DNA of 64,000 nt. Source: Peptoniphilus_A sp050943655. Lineage in GTDB: Bacteria; Bacillota; Clostridia; Tissierellales; Peptoniphilaceae. A program made the position numbers and the translations under genes. Location: contig NZ_JBMNPQ010000001.1 in NCBI RefSeq assembly GCF_050943655.1, positions 1 through 64,000 on the forward strand. The letters are read 5' to 3'. Of this stretch, positions 34,153 to 45,500 are shown one piece after another (within the stretch, counting starts at the first letter, position 1; each line of letters starts with the position of its first letter). Under the pieces are notes generated by a model. That model made no database searches, was not told the DNA's origin, and worked only from the letters and a program-made list of their open reading frames with translations.

Positions 34153-36732
34153 ATGAATTTTGAAAAATTTACTCAAAAATCACTAGAGGCAGTGCAAGGT
34201 GCATACAACACTGCTAAAGAGTATGGAAACCCTGAGGTTAAAGAAATTCACGTAAATTATGCACTTTTAAATGACAGCGAAGGACTTATTCCTAGGGTTT
34301 TAACCTATATGGACAAAAATCCTGAAATGATTAAGGCGGATGTATTAAAAGTTATTGAAAGACTTCCAAAACAATCTGGCTCAAGTTTATATGCCGACGA
34401 ATCTTATAGAAAAGTTTTTCAAAAAGCTGAAGAGTTTAAGGAAAAACTAGGCGATGAATATTTATCTGTTGAGCATATTTATTTGGCGCTAATTGCAACT
34501 AAGGGAACTGATTCTGCATCTGTTTTTAACAGATTTTCTATAGATTTAGATTCATTTTTAAAGGCCCTTCAAAAAATTAGGGGCAATCAACATGTCACTA
34601 CAGATAATCCTGAAGGAACATACGACGCCCTTAAAAAATATGGAGAGGACCTTACAGAACTTGCCCGCGACGGCAAACTTGACCCAGTAATTGGTCGTGA
34701 CGAAGAAGTTAGAAATGTTATAAGAATTCTTTCAAGAAGGACAAAGAATAACCCAGTTTTAATCGGGCCTCCAGGAGTTGGTAAAACAGCAATTGCAGGA
34801 GGACTTGCCCAAAGAATTGTATCAGAAGATGTGCCCGATGGACTTAAAAACAAAACAGTCTTCTCCCTTGACATGGGAGCACTAGTTGCTGGTGCAAAGT
34901 ATAGAGGTGAGTTCGAAGAGAGACTTAAAGCCGTTCTAAACGAAATTAAAAAATCTGAAGGCGACATTATTCTTTTCATAGACGAAATTCACAACATCGT
35001 CGGAGCAGGCAAGACTGACGGCGCAATGGACGCATCAAACTTACTAAAACCTATGCTTGCTCGTGGCGAACTTCACGCAATTGGTGCAACAACTCTTGAT
35101 GAATATAGAAAGTATATCGAAAAGGACCCAGCACTTGAGAGAAGATTCCAAAAAGTTTTGGTAACTGAGCCAACTGTGGAAGACACAATTGCAATTCTTC
35201 GTGGACTAAAAGATAAATACGAAATCTATCACGGAATTAGAATTTCAGACTCTGCAGTAATTGCTGCAGCAACTTTATCTGATAGATATATTACAGATAG
35301 ATACTTGCCAGATAAGGCAATTGACTTGATGGATGAGTCCTGTGCAATGCTTAGGACAGAAATCGACTCAATGCCTACAGAAATCGACGAAGTTAGAAGA
35401 AAAATTCTTCAACTAGAAATCGAAAATGAGGCTCTTAAAAAAGAAACTGACGAGGCAAGTAAAGTAAGACTTGAAAAGCTTCAAAAAGAACTTTCAGAAG
35501 AAAAGGCCGAGTACGACAGATTAAAATCTAAATGGGAAACTGAAAAGAAAGGCCTTGACTCATTAAAGGACATCAAAAAACAAATTGAAGATGTAAACCA
35601 CGAAATAGAAGAAGCTGAAAGAAATTACAATCTTGAAAAACTTTCTGAATTAAAATACGGAACTCTTCCAAAATTAAAAGAAGAGCTTGCCGAAAAAGAA
35701 AAAGGCGTAAAAGACGGCTCATCAATGGTAAAAGAAGAAGTTACAGAAGATGAAATTGCCTATGTAGTTAGCCGCTGGACAGGAATACCTGTAGAAAAAT
35801 TAAACGAAAGCGAAAGAGATAAACTTCTAAGCCTTGAAGATATTTTACACAAGAGAGTTGTTGGTCAAGACGAGGCAATTGAAGTTGTATCTGATGCCGT
35901 ATTAAGAGCAAGGGCAGGACTTAAGGACAAAAATAAACCAATTGGCTCCTTCATATTCCTAGGACCAACTGGTGTTGGTAAGACAGAAACTGCCAAGGCA
36001 CTTACTGAGGCACTTTTCGATGACGAGAGAAATATGATAAGAATAGATATGTCTGAATATATGGAAAAACACTCCGTATCTAGACTTGTTGGTTCTCCTC
36101 CAGGATATGTTGGATACGACGAAGGTGGACAACTAACAGAAGCAGTTAGGAGAAAACCATATAGCGTAATACTATTTGACGAAATCGAAAAGGCTCATCC
36201 TGATGTATTTAACATTTTGCTTCAAGTGCTAGATGACGGACGACTTACAGACAACCAAGGAAGAACTGTGGACTTTAAAAACACAGTCATCATCATGACA
36301 TCAAATATTGGATCACATTATCTAATTGATGGAATAAGCGAAAGTGGAGAGATACTTGAATCAGCTCGTGAAAATGTAATGAGAGATTTGAGAATGGAAT
36401 TTAGACCAGAATTTTTAAATAGAGTTGACGAGACAGTTCTATTTAAACCACTTGGAAGATCTGAAATATTTGAAATCATAAAACAAAGCGTTCGCGAAGT
36501 TGAAGATAAACTTAGAGATAGAAATATTAAAATTGAAATCACAGACTCTGCTCTTGAATTCATACTAGAATCTTCCTTCAACGCACAATATGGCGCTCGT
36601 CCAGTTAAGAGATTTATTGGACACAGCTTAGAGACTGACCTTTCTAAGATGCTAATTAAAGGCGACATAACAGATGGAGATACAATAGAAGTAGATAGCC
36701 TTGCAGGTAAGCTAACTGTAAATAAGAAATAA
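34153..36732 (+). CDS. clpB: ATP-dependent disaggregase ClpB
   Basis: An 859-residue Hsp100 protein that pulls apart aggregated proteins with DnaK. The N-domain has two Clp_N repeats. AAA1 has Walker A GPPGVGKT near 206 and FIDEIHNIVGAG. The coiled-coil M-domain spans about 400-520 (KLQKELSEEKAEYDRLKSK). AAA2 has GPTGVGKTETAKAL near 605, SEYMEKHSVSRLVGSPPGYVGY and NRVDETVLFKPL. The long M-domain and lack of a ClpP-binding loop indicate ClpB rather than ClpC. It is co-transcribed with the J-protein under CIRCE and CtsR control. Confidence 0.95.
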   Translation: MNFEKFTQKSLEAVQGAYNTAKEYGNPEVKEIHVNYALLNDSEGLIPRVLTYMDKNPEMIKADVLKVIERLPKQSGSSLYADESYRKVFQKAEEFKEKLGDEYLSVEHIYLALIATKGTDSASVFNRFSIDLDSFLKALQKIRGNQHVTTDNPEGTYDALKKYGEDLTELARDGKLDPVIGRDEEVRNVIRILSRRTKNNPVLIGPPGVGKTAIAGGLAQRIVSEDVPDGLKNKTVFSLDMGALVAGAKYRGEFEERLKAVLNEIKKSEGDIILFIDEIHNIVGAGKTDGAMDASNLLKPMLARGELHAIGATTLDEYRKYIEKDPALERRFQKVLVTEPTVEDTIAILRGLKDKYEIYHGIRISDSAVIAAATLSDRYITDRYLPDKAIDLMDESCAMLRTEIDSMPTEIDEVRRKILQLEIENEALKKETDEASKVRLEKLQKELSEEKAEYDRLKSKWETEKKGLDSLKDIKKQIEDVNHEIEEAERNYNLEKLSELKYGTLPKLKEELAEKEKGVKDGSSMVKEEVTEDEIAYVVSRWTGIPVEKLNESERDKLLSLEDILHKRVVGQDEAIEVVSDAVLRARAGLKDKNKPIGSFIFLGPTGVGKTETAKALTEALFDDERNMIRIDMSEYMEKHSVSRLVGSPPGYVGYDEGGQLTEAVRRKPYSVILFDEIEKAHPDVFNILLQVLDDGRLTDNQGRTVDFKNTVIIMTSNIGSHYLIDGISESGEILESARENVMRDLRMEFRPEFLNRVDETVLFKPLGRSEIFEIIKQSVREVEDKLRDRNIKIEITDSALEFILESSFNAQYGARPVKRFIGHSLETDLSKMLIKGDITDGDTIEVDSLAGKLTVNKK

Positions 36733-36767
36733 ATAAAAATAAAATAAGCCCAAGAACTTTAAATCAC

Positions 36768-36788
36768 TTAAAGCTCTCGAGCTTTTAT
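36768..36788 (+). terminator. Weak terminator after clpB
   Basis: AAAGCTC / GAGCTTTT short stem ending in TTTTA, 40 bases past the stop. Confidence 0.5.
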
Positions 36789-36927
36789 ATTAAGAAAATG
36801 TTAAAAAAATGTTAAGATTAGTAAATATTCACCATTTTTTCACATATTGGGGGTACTATAGTAAATAGTTAGTCGAAAAAAACAGACTAATGTTAAATCT
36901 AGGGCGAAAGAATTTAGGAGGAATAAA

Positions 36928-38651
36928 ATGAAACTATATTCTAAAAAATATTTAGCAATGTTACTTGCAGGAGTTATGGTTACATCAATGCCAGTTGCAG
37001 CTTTTGCAGGAGAAAACACAGATAATGATTTAAATAATCCACAATCACAAGAAAAAACAGTTGAAAATAATAACAATAACACTTCAGAAGAAAACAAAGA
37101 CAAAGAAGACAAAGATGAAAAAGAATTAGAAGATAAAAAAAAGACGCAAAAGATGATGTTGATGGTTTAAGATATCTATCAGATTCTAAAAGAAGACAAA
37201 TAAAAAGAGATATTGACAAAGCAACAAGCAAATCTGAAGTTGAAAGAATATTAAGAGATGCAAGAGATGACAATTACGACAACAGAAAAGATGACGTATC
37301 TAAAAGAGATCTTGACATCACAAAATTAAAGTATGACGGCAAAAGAGTAACAGGAAAGACTCTTAAGAAAGCAGAAATCTATGTATCTATAGACGGCGGA
37401 AGATTTAAATATGAAACAACTGCTGATAGAGATGGCGAATTTGATTTTAAATTAGATCTTAAAAAAGGTGAAAAAGCTGAAATTCGTGCAGAAAAAGATG
37501 ACGTCGAAGGATATTCTGAAACAATTAGACACAATGACTACGATGGCAAAGAAGTAGACGCAAGAAATCTAGAAATTTCTGGATATGAACTTTCTGGTAC
37601 TATCAAAAATCATCCATGGGAAGATGTAAAAATTTATCTAAATGGAAGATACCTTACAACAACAAGAACTGACAAAGACGGAGACTTCTCTGTAAGACTT
37701 AGCGAAAAACTTAAAAACTCTGACTTAGACGACTTATCTTTCTATACAGAAAAGTCAACAACAGTTGAAAACAAAGACCTAAAAGTAACAAGAGCAATCG
37801 AAGGCGAAAAACTTGTAATGGGTACAACAAAAGGTCTTGAAGAAGTAAGAGTATTATCTGGAAGTAAAGAACTTGGTAAGAGTGATGCAGTTAGAACTGG
37901 AGACTTTACAGTATTCTTAGACAGAACTTTAGTATCAGGAGAAAAATTAACTCTTGAATCAAAAGACTCTGACGGAAAAGTTTCAAAAATTGATTTCGTT
38001 GTAACTAAAAAGGCCGAAGCACAAAAACAACTTGCATATATCGAAGGATATCCAGATGGAACATTTAAACCTTCTGATAATATGACAAGAGCAGAAGCAG
38101 CAAAGATGTTTGCAACATTAATAAATGGTGGAACAAACTTTGGAACTTCAAAGACAACTAAGTTTACAGACGCAAGTAACGATTGGTACTCTGAAGCAAT
38201 TAACTATGTTGTTGAAAAAGGATTCATTAACGGCTACGAAGACGGAACATTTAAACCAAATGAAAAAATCACAAGAGCAGAATTTGCTAAGATGATTTCT
38301 GGATATATTAAAGACAGTAACACTACAAAAGCAAGCTTTGCAGATACAAAAGATCACTGGGCACAAGATGCAATCGACAAACTTTATGGAAACAAAAACA
38401 TTAAAGGCTACCCAGATGGAACATTTAAACCAAATGCAAACATCACAAGAGCAGAAGCAGTAACAATCCTAAACTCTGTATTTAACAGATACACAACAGG
38501 CGCTTCACTTTCTGATGTGAACACATCTGGACTAAAAACTTATAAAGACGTAGATTCATCACACTGGGCATACTACAGTATCCTAGATGCATCTAACACT
38601 CATAATAGTGAAAAACTAAATCCAAACTCAGACATTGACATTTGGAAATAA
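36928..38651 (+). CDS. SLH-domain surface protein, interrupted by a -1 frameshift at an A8 tract
   Basis: Frame 1 (36928-37170) encodes a signal peptide (cleavage near AAFAGE) and an Asn/Glu/Lys-rich start, then stops. From 37143 to 38651 the -1 frame is open without a stop, including a large part with no ATG. The switch falls at 37135-37143, AAAAAAAAG, where A-AAA-AAG in phase is the classic -1 slippery heptamer. Read through, the product has about 574 residues: a three-helix segment (DGLRYLSDSKRRQIKRDID, then SEVERILRDA), three Ig-like repeats, and three C-terminal SLH domains each with GYPDGTFKP or GYEDGTFKP and TRAE. SLH domains bind pyruvylated wall polymer (see csaB). Phase variation, programmed frameshifting, or a sequence error are all possible. 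Confidence 0.8.
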
Positions 38652-38675
38652 AAAATAAAAATTAGATAAAATATT

Positions 38676-38705
38676 AAGTGCAGGTAGAAATACTTGCACT
38701 TTTTT
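38676..38705 (+). terminator. Terminator after the SLH gene
   Basis: AAGTGCA / TGCACTT stem with T5 tail, 25 bases after the stop. Confidence 0.85.
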
Positions 38706-38826
38706 ATTGCTAAGCCTAAGTGCATTATTATTTGTATAATGAAACGCTTAGATGTTATTATATTAATTGAGGGTTAAAGCATCTATAGACTTATTTAAAA
38801 TTAAGAGAAACTGTTGATGTGATGAT

Positions 38827-40605
38827 ATGGATAAAGTAAAAAACAATTTTAATATTATTTACAAAGAATTTTTTAAATTTTCAAAAAAGGGAGCAGTGGC
38901 ATTTTTAATAAATGCTATTCTAGAGCCTCTCCCTTCTTTTTTGATTGCAATTTTAAGTAAGAGCTTGTTAAATTTTTTGACAAATAATAGAGAACTAAAT
39001 TTCATACTAAAATATTTATTGTCTTTTGTAGTATTCTTGTTTGCAATAAATGTAGTTATAAATCTAACTTATAATATTTTGTGGCCGATTGTCGTAAATT
39101 TTAGATTTCAAAAACTTACAGAGCTTGGACAAACTGCAATGAATCTAGATTACTCACTGCTTGAAGATTATGAAGTAATGGAAGAATTTGAAATTGCAAA
39201 ATCATCTTCATCAGATAATCAAAATGGATTTGCAGGTTATATTTTTAATTTGAGCAAAACTTTTAAGGGGATAATTTCTTTTATATTAAATGGGTTAGTT
39301 TTAATATTTTATCTGCCTCTTCTAATAATTCCAGCAATTCTTTTATTTGTACATAATTTGAAAAAGTCTCTTGCATCTAGAAACAAAACCCACGAGATAA
39401 AGGATATGATAACTAAAGATTTTGACAGGAAAGAGGAGTATATCAACAGCACGATTTGGGATTTTAGCACGGGAAAAGAGATAAGGATATTTAACATTTC
39501 CTCTATGCTTTTAAATAAACTTGAAAAAATTTTTGGTGATAAGAATAAAAATGTTGGCGAAATTTTAAAAATTGAAAAAGATTTATTTATTTCTAACAAT
39601 ATTCTTTGGATTGTTTTTGAAATAATTACTTACCTCTATATTTTCATTTTATTTGCAAGTGGCAGGCTTCAAGTTGACTCAATTGTGATGTTAATAATGG
39701 TATTCTCTTTGTTCCAAAAATCTTTAAGCGATATATCCGATGACTTCAGCAAATTGTATCAAAATAGTTTAGAGATAGAAAATTACTTCTCATTTGTAGA
39801 TAAATATCCTAGCGGCAAAGAAGAAAATTCAAGAAAAATAAAAATTTCTCGAATAGATTCTGTAGAATTTAAGAATGTGTGGTTTAGGTATTCAAAGAAA
39901 AGTCCATATGTACTAAAAAATATAAATTTCAGTCTAAAAAATAATGAAAAACTTGCCATAGTTGGAATAAACGGCAGTGGAAAAAGTACAATCATAAAAC
40001 TTCTTCTTAATTTTTACAAGCAAGATAAAGGTCAAATTTTGATAAATGGTTTTGATATAAACGATATTGAAAAGAAGAGCTTGTATTCTTTAGTTTCTTC
40101 GATGTTCCAAGAATCTATAATTTATTCTTTTCCAGTTGCCCAAAATGTTGCTATGTCAGATTCATTTGACAAAAGAAAAGTAATATCTGCGCTCGAAGAA
40201 GCAAATATTTATAAAGAAATTGATAAATTTGATGAAAATATAGACAAGATGATGCTTAGGTTAATAGATGATAAAGGATTTGTTCCTTCAGGAGGGCAGA
40301 GTCAAAAAATAAACTTCGCGAGAAGTCTATATAGAGATTCTGATTTATTAATTTTAGACGAACCATCAGCTTTCTTAGATCCATTCTCAGAGGAGAAAAT
40401 GATACGATCCATTACCGATGCTACCAAGGATAAAATGGCAATTTATATTTCTCACAGACTGACAACTGTAAAGTTTTGCGATAAAATTATTCTTCTTAAA
40501 GATGGTGGGATAATTGAGCGTGGAAACTGTGATGAGATGATTGATAAAAAAGCTCAGTTCTACAATATGTACATGAGTCAGAAGAAGCTTTTTGTTAAGC
40601 AGTAG
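38827..40605 (+). CDS. ABC exporter half-transporter (first of a pair)
   Basis: A 592-residue protein with a six-helix permease domain (about 20-310) fused to an ATPase domain. ATPase motifs are Walker A GINGSGKSTII, the signature SGGQSQKINFARSL (PSGGQ rather than LSGGQ), Walker B LLILDEPSAFLDP and the switch SHRLTT. It probably pairs with the next protein as a heterodimer. No substrate gene is adjacent; drug, lipid or peptide export are all possible. No clear SD precedes the ATG. A TATAAT near 38736 could belong to its promoter. Confidence 0.88.
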   Translation: MDKVKNNFNIIYKEFFKFSKKGAVAFLINAILEPLPSFLIAILSKSLLNFLTNNRELNFILKYLLSFVVFLFAINVVINLTYNILWPIVVNFRFQKLTELGQTAMNLDYSLLEDYEVMEEFEIAKSSSSDNQNGFAGYIFNLSKTFKGIISFILNGLVLIFYLPLLIIPAILLFVHNLKKSLASRNKTHEIKDMITKDFDRKEEYINSTIWDFSTGKEIRIFNISSMLLNKLEKIFGDKNKNVGEILKIEKDLFISNNILWIVFEIITYLYIFILFASGRLQVDSIVMLIMVFSLFQKSLSDISDDFSKLYQNSLEIENYFSFVDKYPSGKEENSRKIKISRIDSVEFKNVWFRYSKKSPYVLKNINFSLKNNEKLAIVGINGSGKSTIIKLLLNFYKQDKGQILINGFDINDIEKKSLYSLVSSMFQESIIYSFPVAQNVAMSDSFDKRKVISALEEANIYKEIDKFDENIDKMMLRLIDDKGFVPSGGQSQKINFARSLYRDSDLLILDEPSAFLDPFSEEKMIRSITDATKDKMAIYISHRLTTVKFCDKIILLKDGGIIERGNCDEMIDKKAQFYNMYMSQKKLFVKQ

Positions 40606-40623
40606 GAAGCTCAGGTGATTTGA

Positions 40624-42381
40624 ATGATAAAAAGAATTTATAAAGAAGTATCTGAAATGTCCAAAGAATATTTGTACTTTTCAGTTTTTATAATAATTAT
40701 AAAAAGTATTTATCCAATAATCCTCGTCCTATTTCCAAAAATAATTATTGAGAGCATAACTTCTGGTATTAGCTATAAATCTATCATCCCAATAATTTCA
40801 ATTATTCTAATTAAATTTGTATCTACAAGTGTGATTAAAATTCTGGAAAACAAGCTTCTTTTTATAGGCACAGAATTAAATCAAAAATTTGAGACAAAAA
40901 TTTTAAAAAAATTAATGACAGTGGATTATGAAACTTTAGAGAATCCACAAATTTTAGATATGAAGGACGAGGCACTGGAAGGAATTTCCATAAGTGAGGG
41001 CTCAAGCATTTCCATTTATAATGAAAAGTTTATTGAAATTATTTCGTCTATTATTTCAATTGTTGGAGTTGCATACATAATAACAAAAATAAGTGCAATT
41101 TATCTGATTGTTTTAATCATTATACTTACTCTTGATTTTGTAATTGAAAAAATCATTGCAGATTTTGAGATGAAAAATTGGAGCAAGTGGATACCAATCA
41201 ACAGACAGTTTCGAATGGTTTACGACTTGATGTATAATTTCAAAAACGGGCCAGATATAAGAATGTTTAGTGCAGAAGACTTTTTTACGAGAAAGGTTAA
41301 TTCTGCAAACAAAAACATGTACGAAGTTATGAGTGACGAGGCAAGAACTGTTTCGAGATACGGTATTTTTACAGCAATATTAGAATCATTAAAGATATTT
41401 GTAATTGGGTACTTGGCGATAGATGGTCTTTTTAAAAAAATTCTCTCCATTGCAGATTTTGGGGCATACCTTGTCGCCGTCAATGTTTTTATTGATTCAG
41501 TAAAGTCGATAACTCATGCAGTTGTAGATATAAATAAATTATCTCGCTACATGAAGAGTTATTTTACTTTTCTAGACCTTGATACTTCTAAAAAGAAAAT
41601 TGAGGAAAGAACTGTTTTAAATAAAGATGATAAAGTTTCTAAGATTGAATTTAAAAATGTGTACTTCAAGTATCCTTCAATGGACGAGTACACTCTTTTA
41701 GATATTAATTTTAAAATTGAAGAGAACGAAAAAATTAGTTTAGTTGGATTAAATGGTGCTGGCAAGTCTACGATTATAAAACTTCTAACAGGTCTTTATA
41801 AACCGACTAAAGGAGAAATTTTAATCGACGGAGTTAGCACTGTTAATTATAACAAGGATGATTTATTTAAAAAGTTTGCGGCAGTGTTTCAAGATTTTAA
41901 CATCTTTCCGCTATCAGTTGCAGAAAATATTTCGATGAATGGTGCAAGAGACGAGTCCAAAATAGAAGAGCTATTATATAAAACTGATTTGTTAAAGAGA
42001 GTAAAGAGTTTAGAGTATGGACTTGATGAAAATTTGTACAGAGCTTACGACAGCTCATCTACAGATTTATCCATGGGCCAAAAGCAAAAGATAGCACTTG
42101 CAAGGGCGCTATATAGTGATAGAGAATTTTTATTATTAGATGAGCCGACTGCATCAGTTGATGTTTACACTGAACTAAACTTTTACAAAAACTTGGAGCA
42201 ATTTGCCAAGGACAAGACTTCTATTTTTATTTCACACAGACTTATAAGTTCAAAATTTTGTGACAGAATTATTGTTTTGGAAAATGGAAAAATCATCGAG
42301 AGTGGAAGCTTTGAAGATTTATTAAAAGAAGACAGCAGATTTAAAGAAATGTTTCAAATGCAAAGGGAAAAGTTCATATAG
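40624..42381 (+). CDS. ABC exporter half-transporter (second of a pair)
   Basis: A 585-residue permease-ATPase fusion of the same type, 18 bases behind its partner. Walker A is GLNGAGKSTII, Walker B is FLLLDEPTASVDV and the switch SHRLIS. The signature is LSMGQKQKIALARAL, in which the second Gly of LSGGQ is Met. With PSGGQ in the partner, the two ATP sites may be unequal, as in other heterodimeric exporters. A terminator follows, so the pair forms its own operon. Confidence 0.88.
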   Translation: MIKRIYKEVSEMSKEYLYFSVFIIIIKSIYPIILVLFPKIIIESITSGISYKSIIPIISIILIKFVSTSVIKILENKLLFIGTELNQKFETKILKKLMTVDYETLENPQILDMKDEALEGISISEGSSISIYNEKFIEIISSIISIVGVAYIITKISAIYLIVLIIILTLDFVIEKIIADFEMKNWSKWIPINRQFRMVYDLMYNFKNGPDIRMFSAEDFFTRKVNSANKNMYEVMSDEARTVSRYGIFTAILESLKIFVIGYLAIDGLFKKILSIADFGAYLVAVNVFIDSVKSITHAVVDINKLSRYMKSYFTFLDLDTSKKKIEERTVLNKDDKVSKIEFKNVYFKYPSMDEYTLLDINFKIEENEKISLVGLNGAGKSTIIKLLTGLYKPTKGEILIDGVSTVNYNKDDLFKKFAAVFQDFNIFPLSVAENISMNGARDESKIEELLYKTDLLKRVKSLEYGLDENLYRAYDSSSTDLSMGQKQKIALARALYSDREFLLLDEPTASVDVYTELNFYKNLEQFAKDKTSIFISHRLISSKFCDRIIVLENGKIIESGSFEDLLKEDSRFKEMFQMQREKFI

Positions 42382-42388
42382 AAATAAA

Positions 42389-42414
42389 GTCCTCTATAAG
42401 TAGAGGATTTTTTT
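42389..42414 (+). terminator. Terminator of the ABC exporter pair
   Basis: TCCTCT / AGAGGA stem with ATAAGT loop and T7 tail, immediately after the stop. Confidence 0.85.
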
Positions 42415-42542
42415 ATTTTAAAGTATTATCTACAAAGTTTAATATAAATAAGATCGAGAAAATTTTATTTACTTCTTGTAAATTTTATTTAAATCATGCC
42501 TTTGATATAATATAGATGTATTAATTTATAGAGGATGATTTT

Positions 42543-45500
42543 ATGGGAGAGTTTGTTCATCTACATTTGCACAGTGAGTATTCACTACTTGATGGTTCGA
42601 CGAGAATTAGCGAGCTTGCGAAAAGAGTAAGAGAGCTTGGAATGGATTCTGTCGCTCTAACTGATCACGGCAATATGTATGGTGCCATTGCTTTTTATAA
42701 GGAATGTTTAAAGGAAGGCGTAAAGCCCATAATGGGCTGCGAGATTTATGTTTCTGAAAAGGACATGAATATCAAAGACAAGACGAATAAGAGATACCAC
42801 TTAATTTTGTTGGCAGAGAATAACACTGGTTACAAAAATATTATGAAAATTGTTTCAGAAGGTTTTGTAAGAGGTTATTATTACAAGCCTAGAGTGGATA
42901 AGCAAGTGCTTAGGAAATATTCTGAAGGTGTAATTGCAACTTCAGCCTGCCTTGGTGGCGAAGTGCAAAGAAAGCTAATGGATAGAGACATTGACGGCGC
43001 GAGAAAGGCTGCCCTTTTATACGAAGAAATTTTTGGCAAAGGGAACTTCTTTTTGGAACTACAAGACCACGGCATACCAGAGCAGGCTAGAGTAAATAGA
43101 GAGCTCGTCAAGCTTTCGAATGAACTCGAAATTGGATTAGTTGCGACAAATGACGTGCACTATTTAAATAAAGATGACGCCAAAAGTCACGACATCCTTT
43201 TGTGCATTCAGACGGGAAAAACTGTAAACGACGAGTACAGAATGAAGTTTCCTTCAGATGAATTTTATTTAAAATCTCCTGACGAGATGAAGTCGCTTTT
43301 CCCAGAAAATCTTGATGCAATAAAAAACACTGTAGAAATTGCCAATAGGTGCAATGTTGAGATAAAGTTTCACGACTTGCATCTACCTGAGTTTAGAGTG
43401 CCAAGTGGCTTTACTCACGCAGAGTATTTGGAAAAACTTGCGCGCGACGGGTTAGAAGAAAAGTACGACGAGATAACTCCTGAGATTTTAGATAGATTTA
43501 ATTATGAGCTCGACACGATTAAAAGCATGGGATATGTGGACTACTTTTTAATTGTTTGGGACTTTATTAATTATGCGAAGAAAAACAAAATTGAAGTTGG
43601 ACCAGGTCGTGGTTCTGCTGCTGGATCAATTGTATCTTATGGACTAGGAATAATCGATGTCGATCCACTTGAATTTGACCTTCTGTTTGAAAGATTTTTA
43701 AATCCTGAGAGAGTTTCCATGCCCGATATTGATATAGACTTCTGCTACGAGAGGCGCGAAGAAGTAATCGAATATGTTACAGAAAAATACGGCGCAAGTC
43801 ACGTTGCACAGATCGCAACTTTTGGAACTATGGCTGCAAGAAATGCCATAAGAGATGTTGGACGTGCCATTGACATGAGCTATGCAAAGGTCGACTACAT
43901 CGCAAAGCAGGTGCCGCAGGCTCTAAACATCACAATCGATAAGGCCCTAGAAATTTCTGACTCCTTTAGGACAATTTATGAGGAAGAAGAGGAGAGCAAA
44001 TTTTTAATCGACATGGCAAGAAAGTTAGAGGGACTTCCACGCCACACTTCAACTCACGCGGCGGGCGTTGTAATTTCAAAGGACGAGCTGACTGAATATG
44101 TTCCACTAACTAGAAACGACGACATCATTGCGACTCAGTTTAACATGATTGAGCTGGAAGAGCTGGGACTTTTAAAGATGGACTTTTTGGGACTTAGGAC
44201 TCTTACTGTAATTAGGGACACGCTAAGGCTCATTAAAGAAAATTACGGCAAGGAGATTTACTTTGACAATTTAGACTACAACGACAAAAATGTTTTGGAC
44301 ATGTTTGCAAGAGCCGAGACTCTTGGGATTTTTCAATTTGAGTCTGGCGGCATGAGACAATTTTTGAAGGAATTAAAACCCGATGAGTTCTCAGACCTTT
44401 ACGCTGCCAACGCACTCTTTAGGCCGGGTCCTATGAAGCAAATTCCAAAATTTGTGGAGTCAAAACACGACAAGAGCAAAATTTCATATCTACATCCAAA
44501 GCTTGAGCCAATTCTAAAATCAACTTATGGCTGTATAGTCTACCAAGAGCAGGTTATGCAAATCGTGCAACAAATTGGTGGATATTCCCTAGGAAGAGCC
44601 GACATCGTAAGGCGTGCCATTTCCAAAAAGAAGATGGCAATAATGGAAGAGGAAAGGCGAAACTTTATTTATGGAAATGAAGAAGAGGGAGTCTGCGGTG
44701 CAATTGCAAATGGAGTCGACGAAAAAACTGCAAATGCAATTTACGATTTGATAATCGACTTTGCCGACTACGCCTTTAACAAATCCCACTCCGTTGCCTA
44801 TTCTGTAGTTGCATACAGAACGGCGTGGTTAAAATATTATTATCCAAAAGAATTTATGGCTGCACAAATTTCAACCTACACTCAGGACATAAAACAGGTT
44901 AGTCTATACATTGAAGAGATAAAAAGACTTGGAATTGAACTTTTGCCGCCGAATATAAATTATTCCTACAAAAAGTTTACTGTTGAAGATGGCAAGATAA
45001 GATTTGGAATGAAGGCCGTAAAAAATGTGGGAGACCATTTAATTGATACAATGGTTTCTGCAAGAGAAAAGGGTGGCAAGTTCAAAAACTTGACGGACTT
45101 TGTGACGAGAATAAATAAAGAAAACCCACAAGTTTTAAACAAGAGAGCTGTTGAGAGTTTGATAAGATGCGGCGCCATGGACGATTTTGAGGGTAACAGG
45201 GCACAATATTTAGCAATTTATGAAAAAACTCTTCTTTCGTCATCAAATAGGGTAAAAAATAATATAGCAGGACAGTTTTCACTTTTTGAAACGACAGAGA
45301 TGAAAGAGGACTTGCCAAAACTTAAAGACTTCTCGCAAAAGGACAAGCTCGACATGGAAAGAGAAGTTATCGGAATTTACGTATCTGGCCATCCGCTTGA
45401 TCCTTATCGAGAGATGATAGAAAAATCCAGCACAATGAACACCAACGAAATTTTTGAAAAGTATAGAGAAAATTTGCTCGGCTCAAGAAAAGTAAAAATT

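Noticed and set aside
37171..37817. Treating the SLH region as two separate genes starting at ATG 37818
   Set aside because: The frame upstream of 37818 is open back to the slippery site, encodes Ig-like sequence continuous with the rest and has no SD before 37818.
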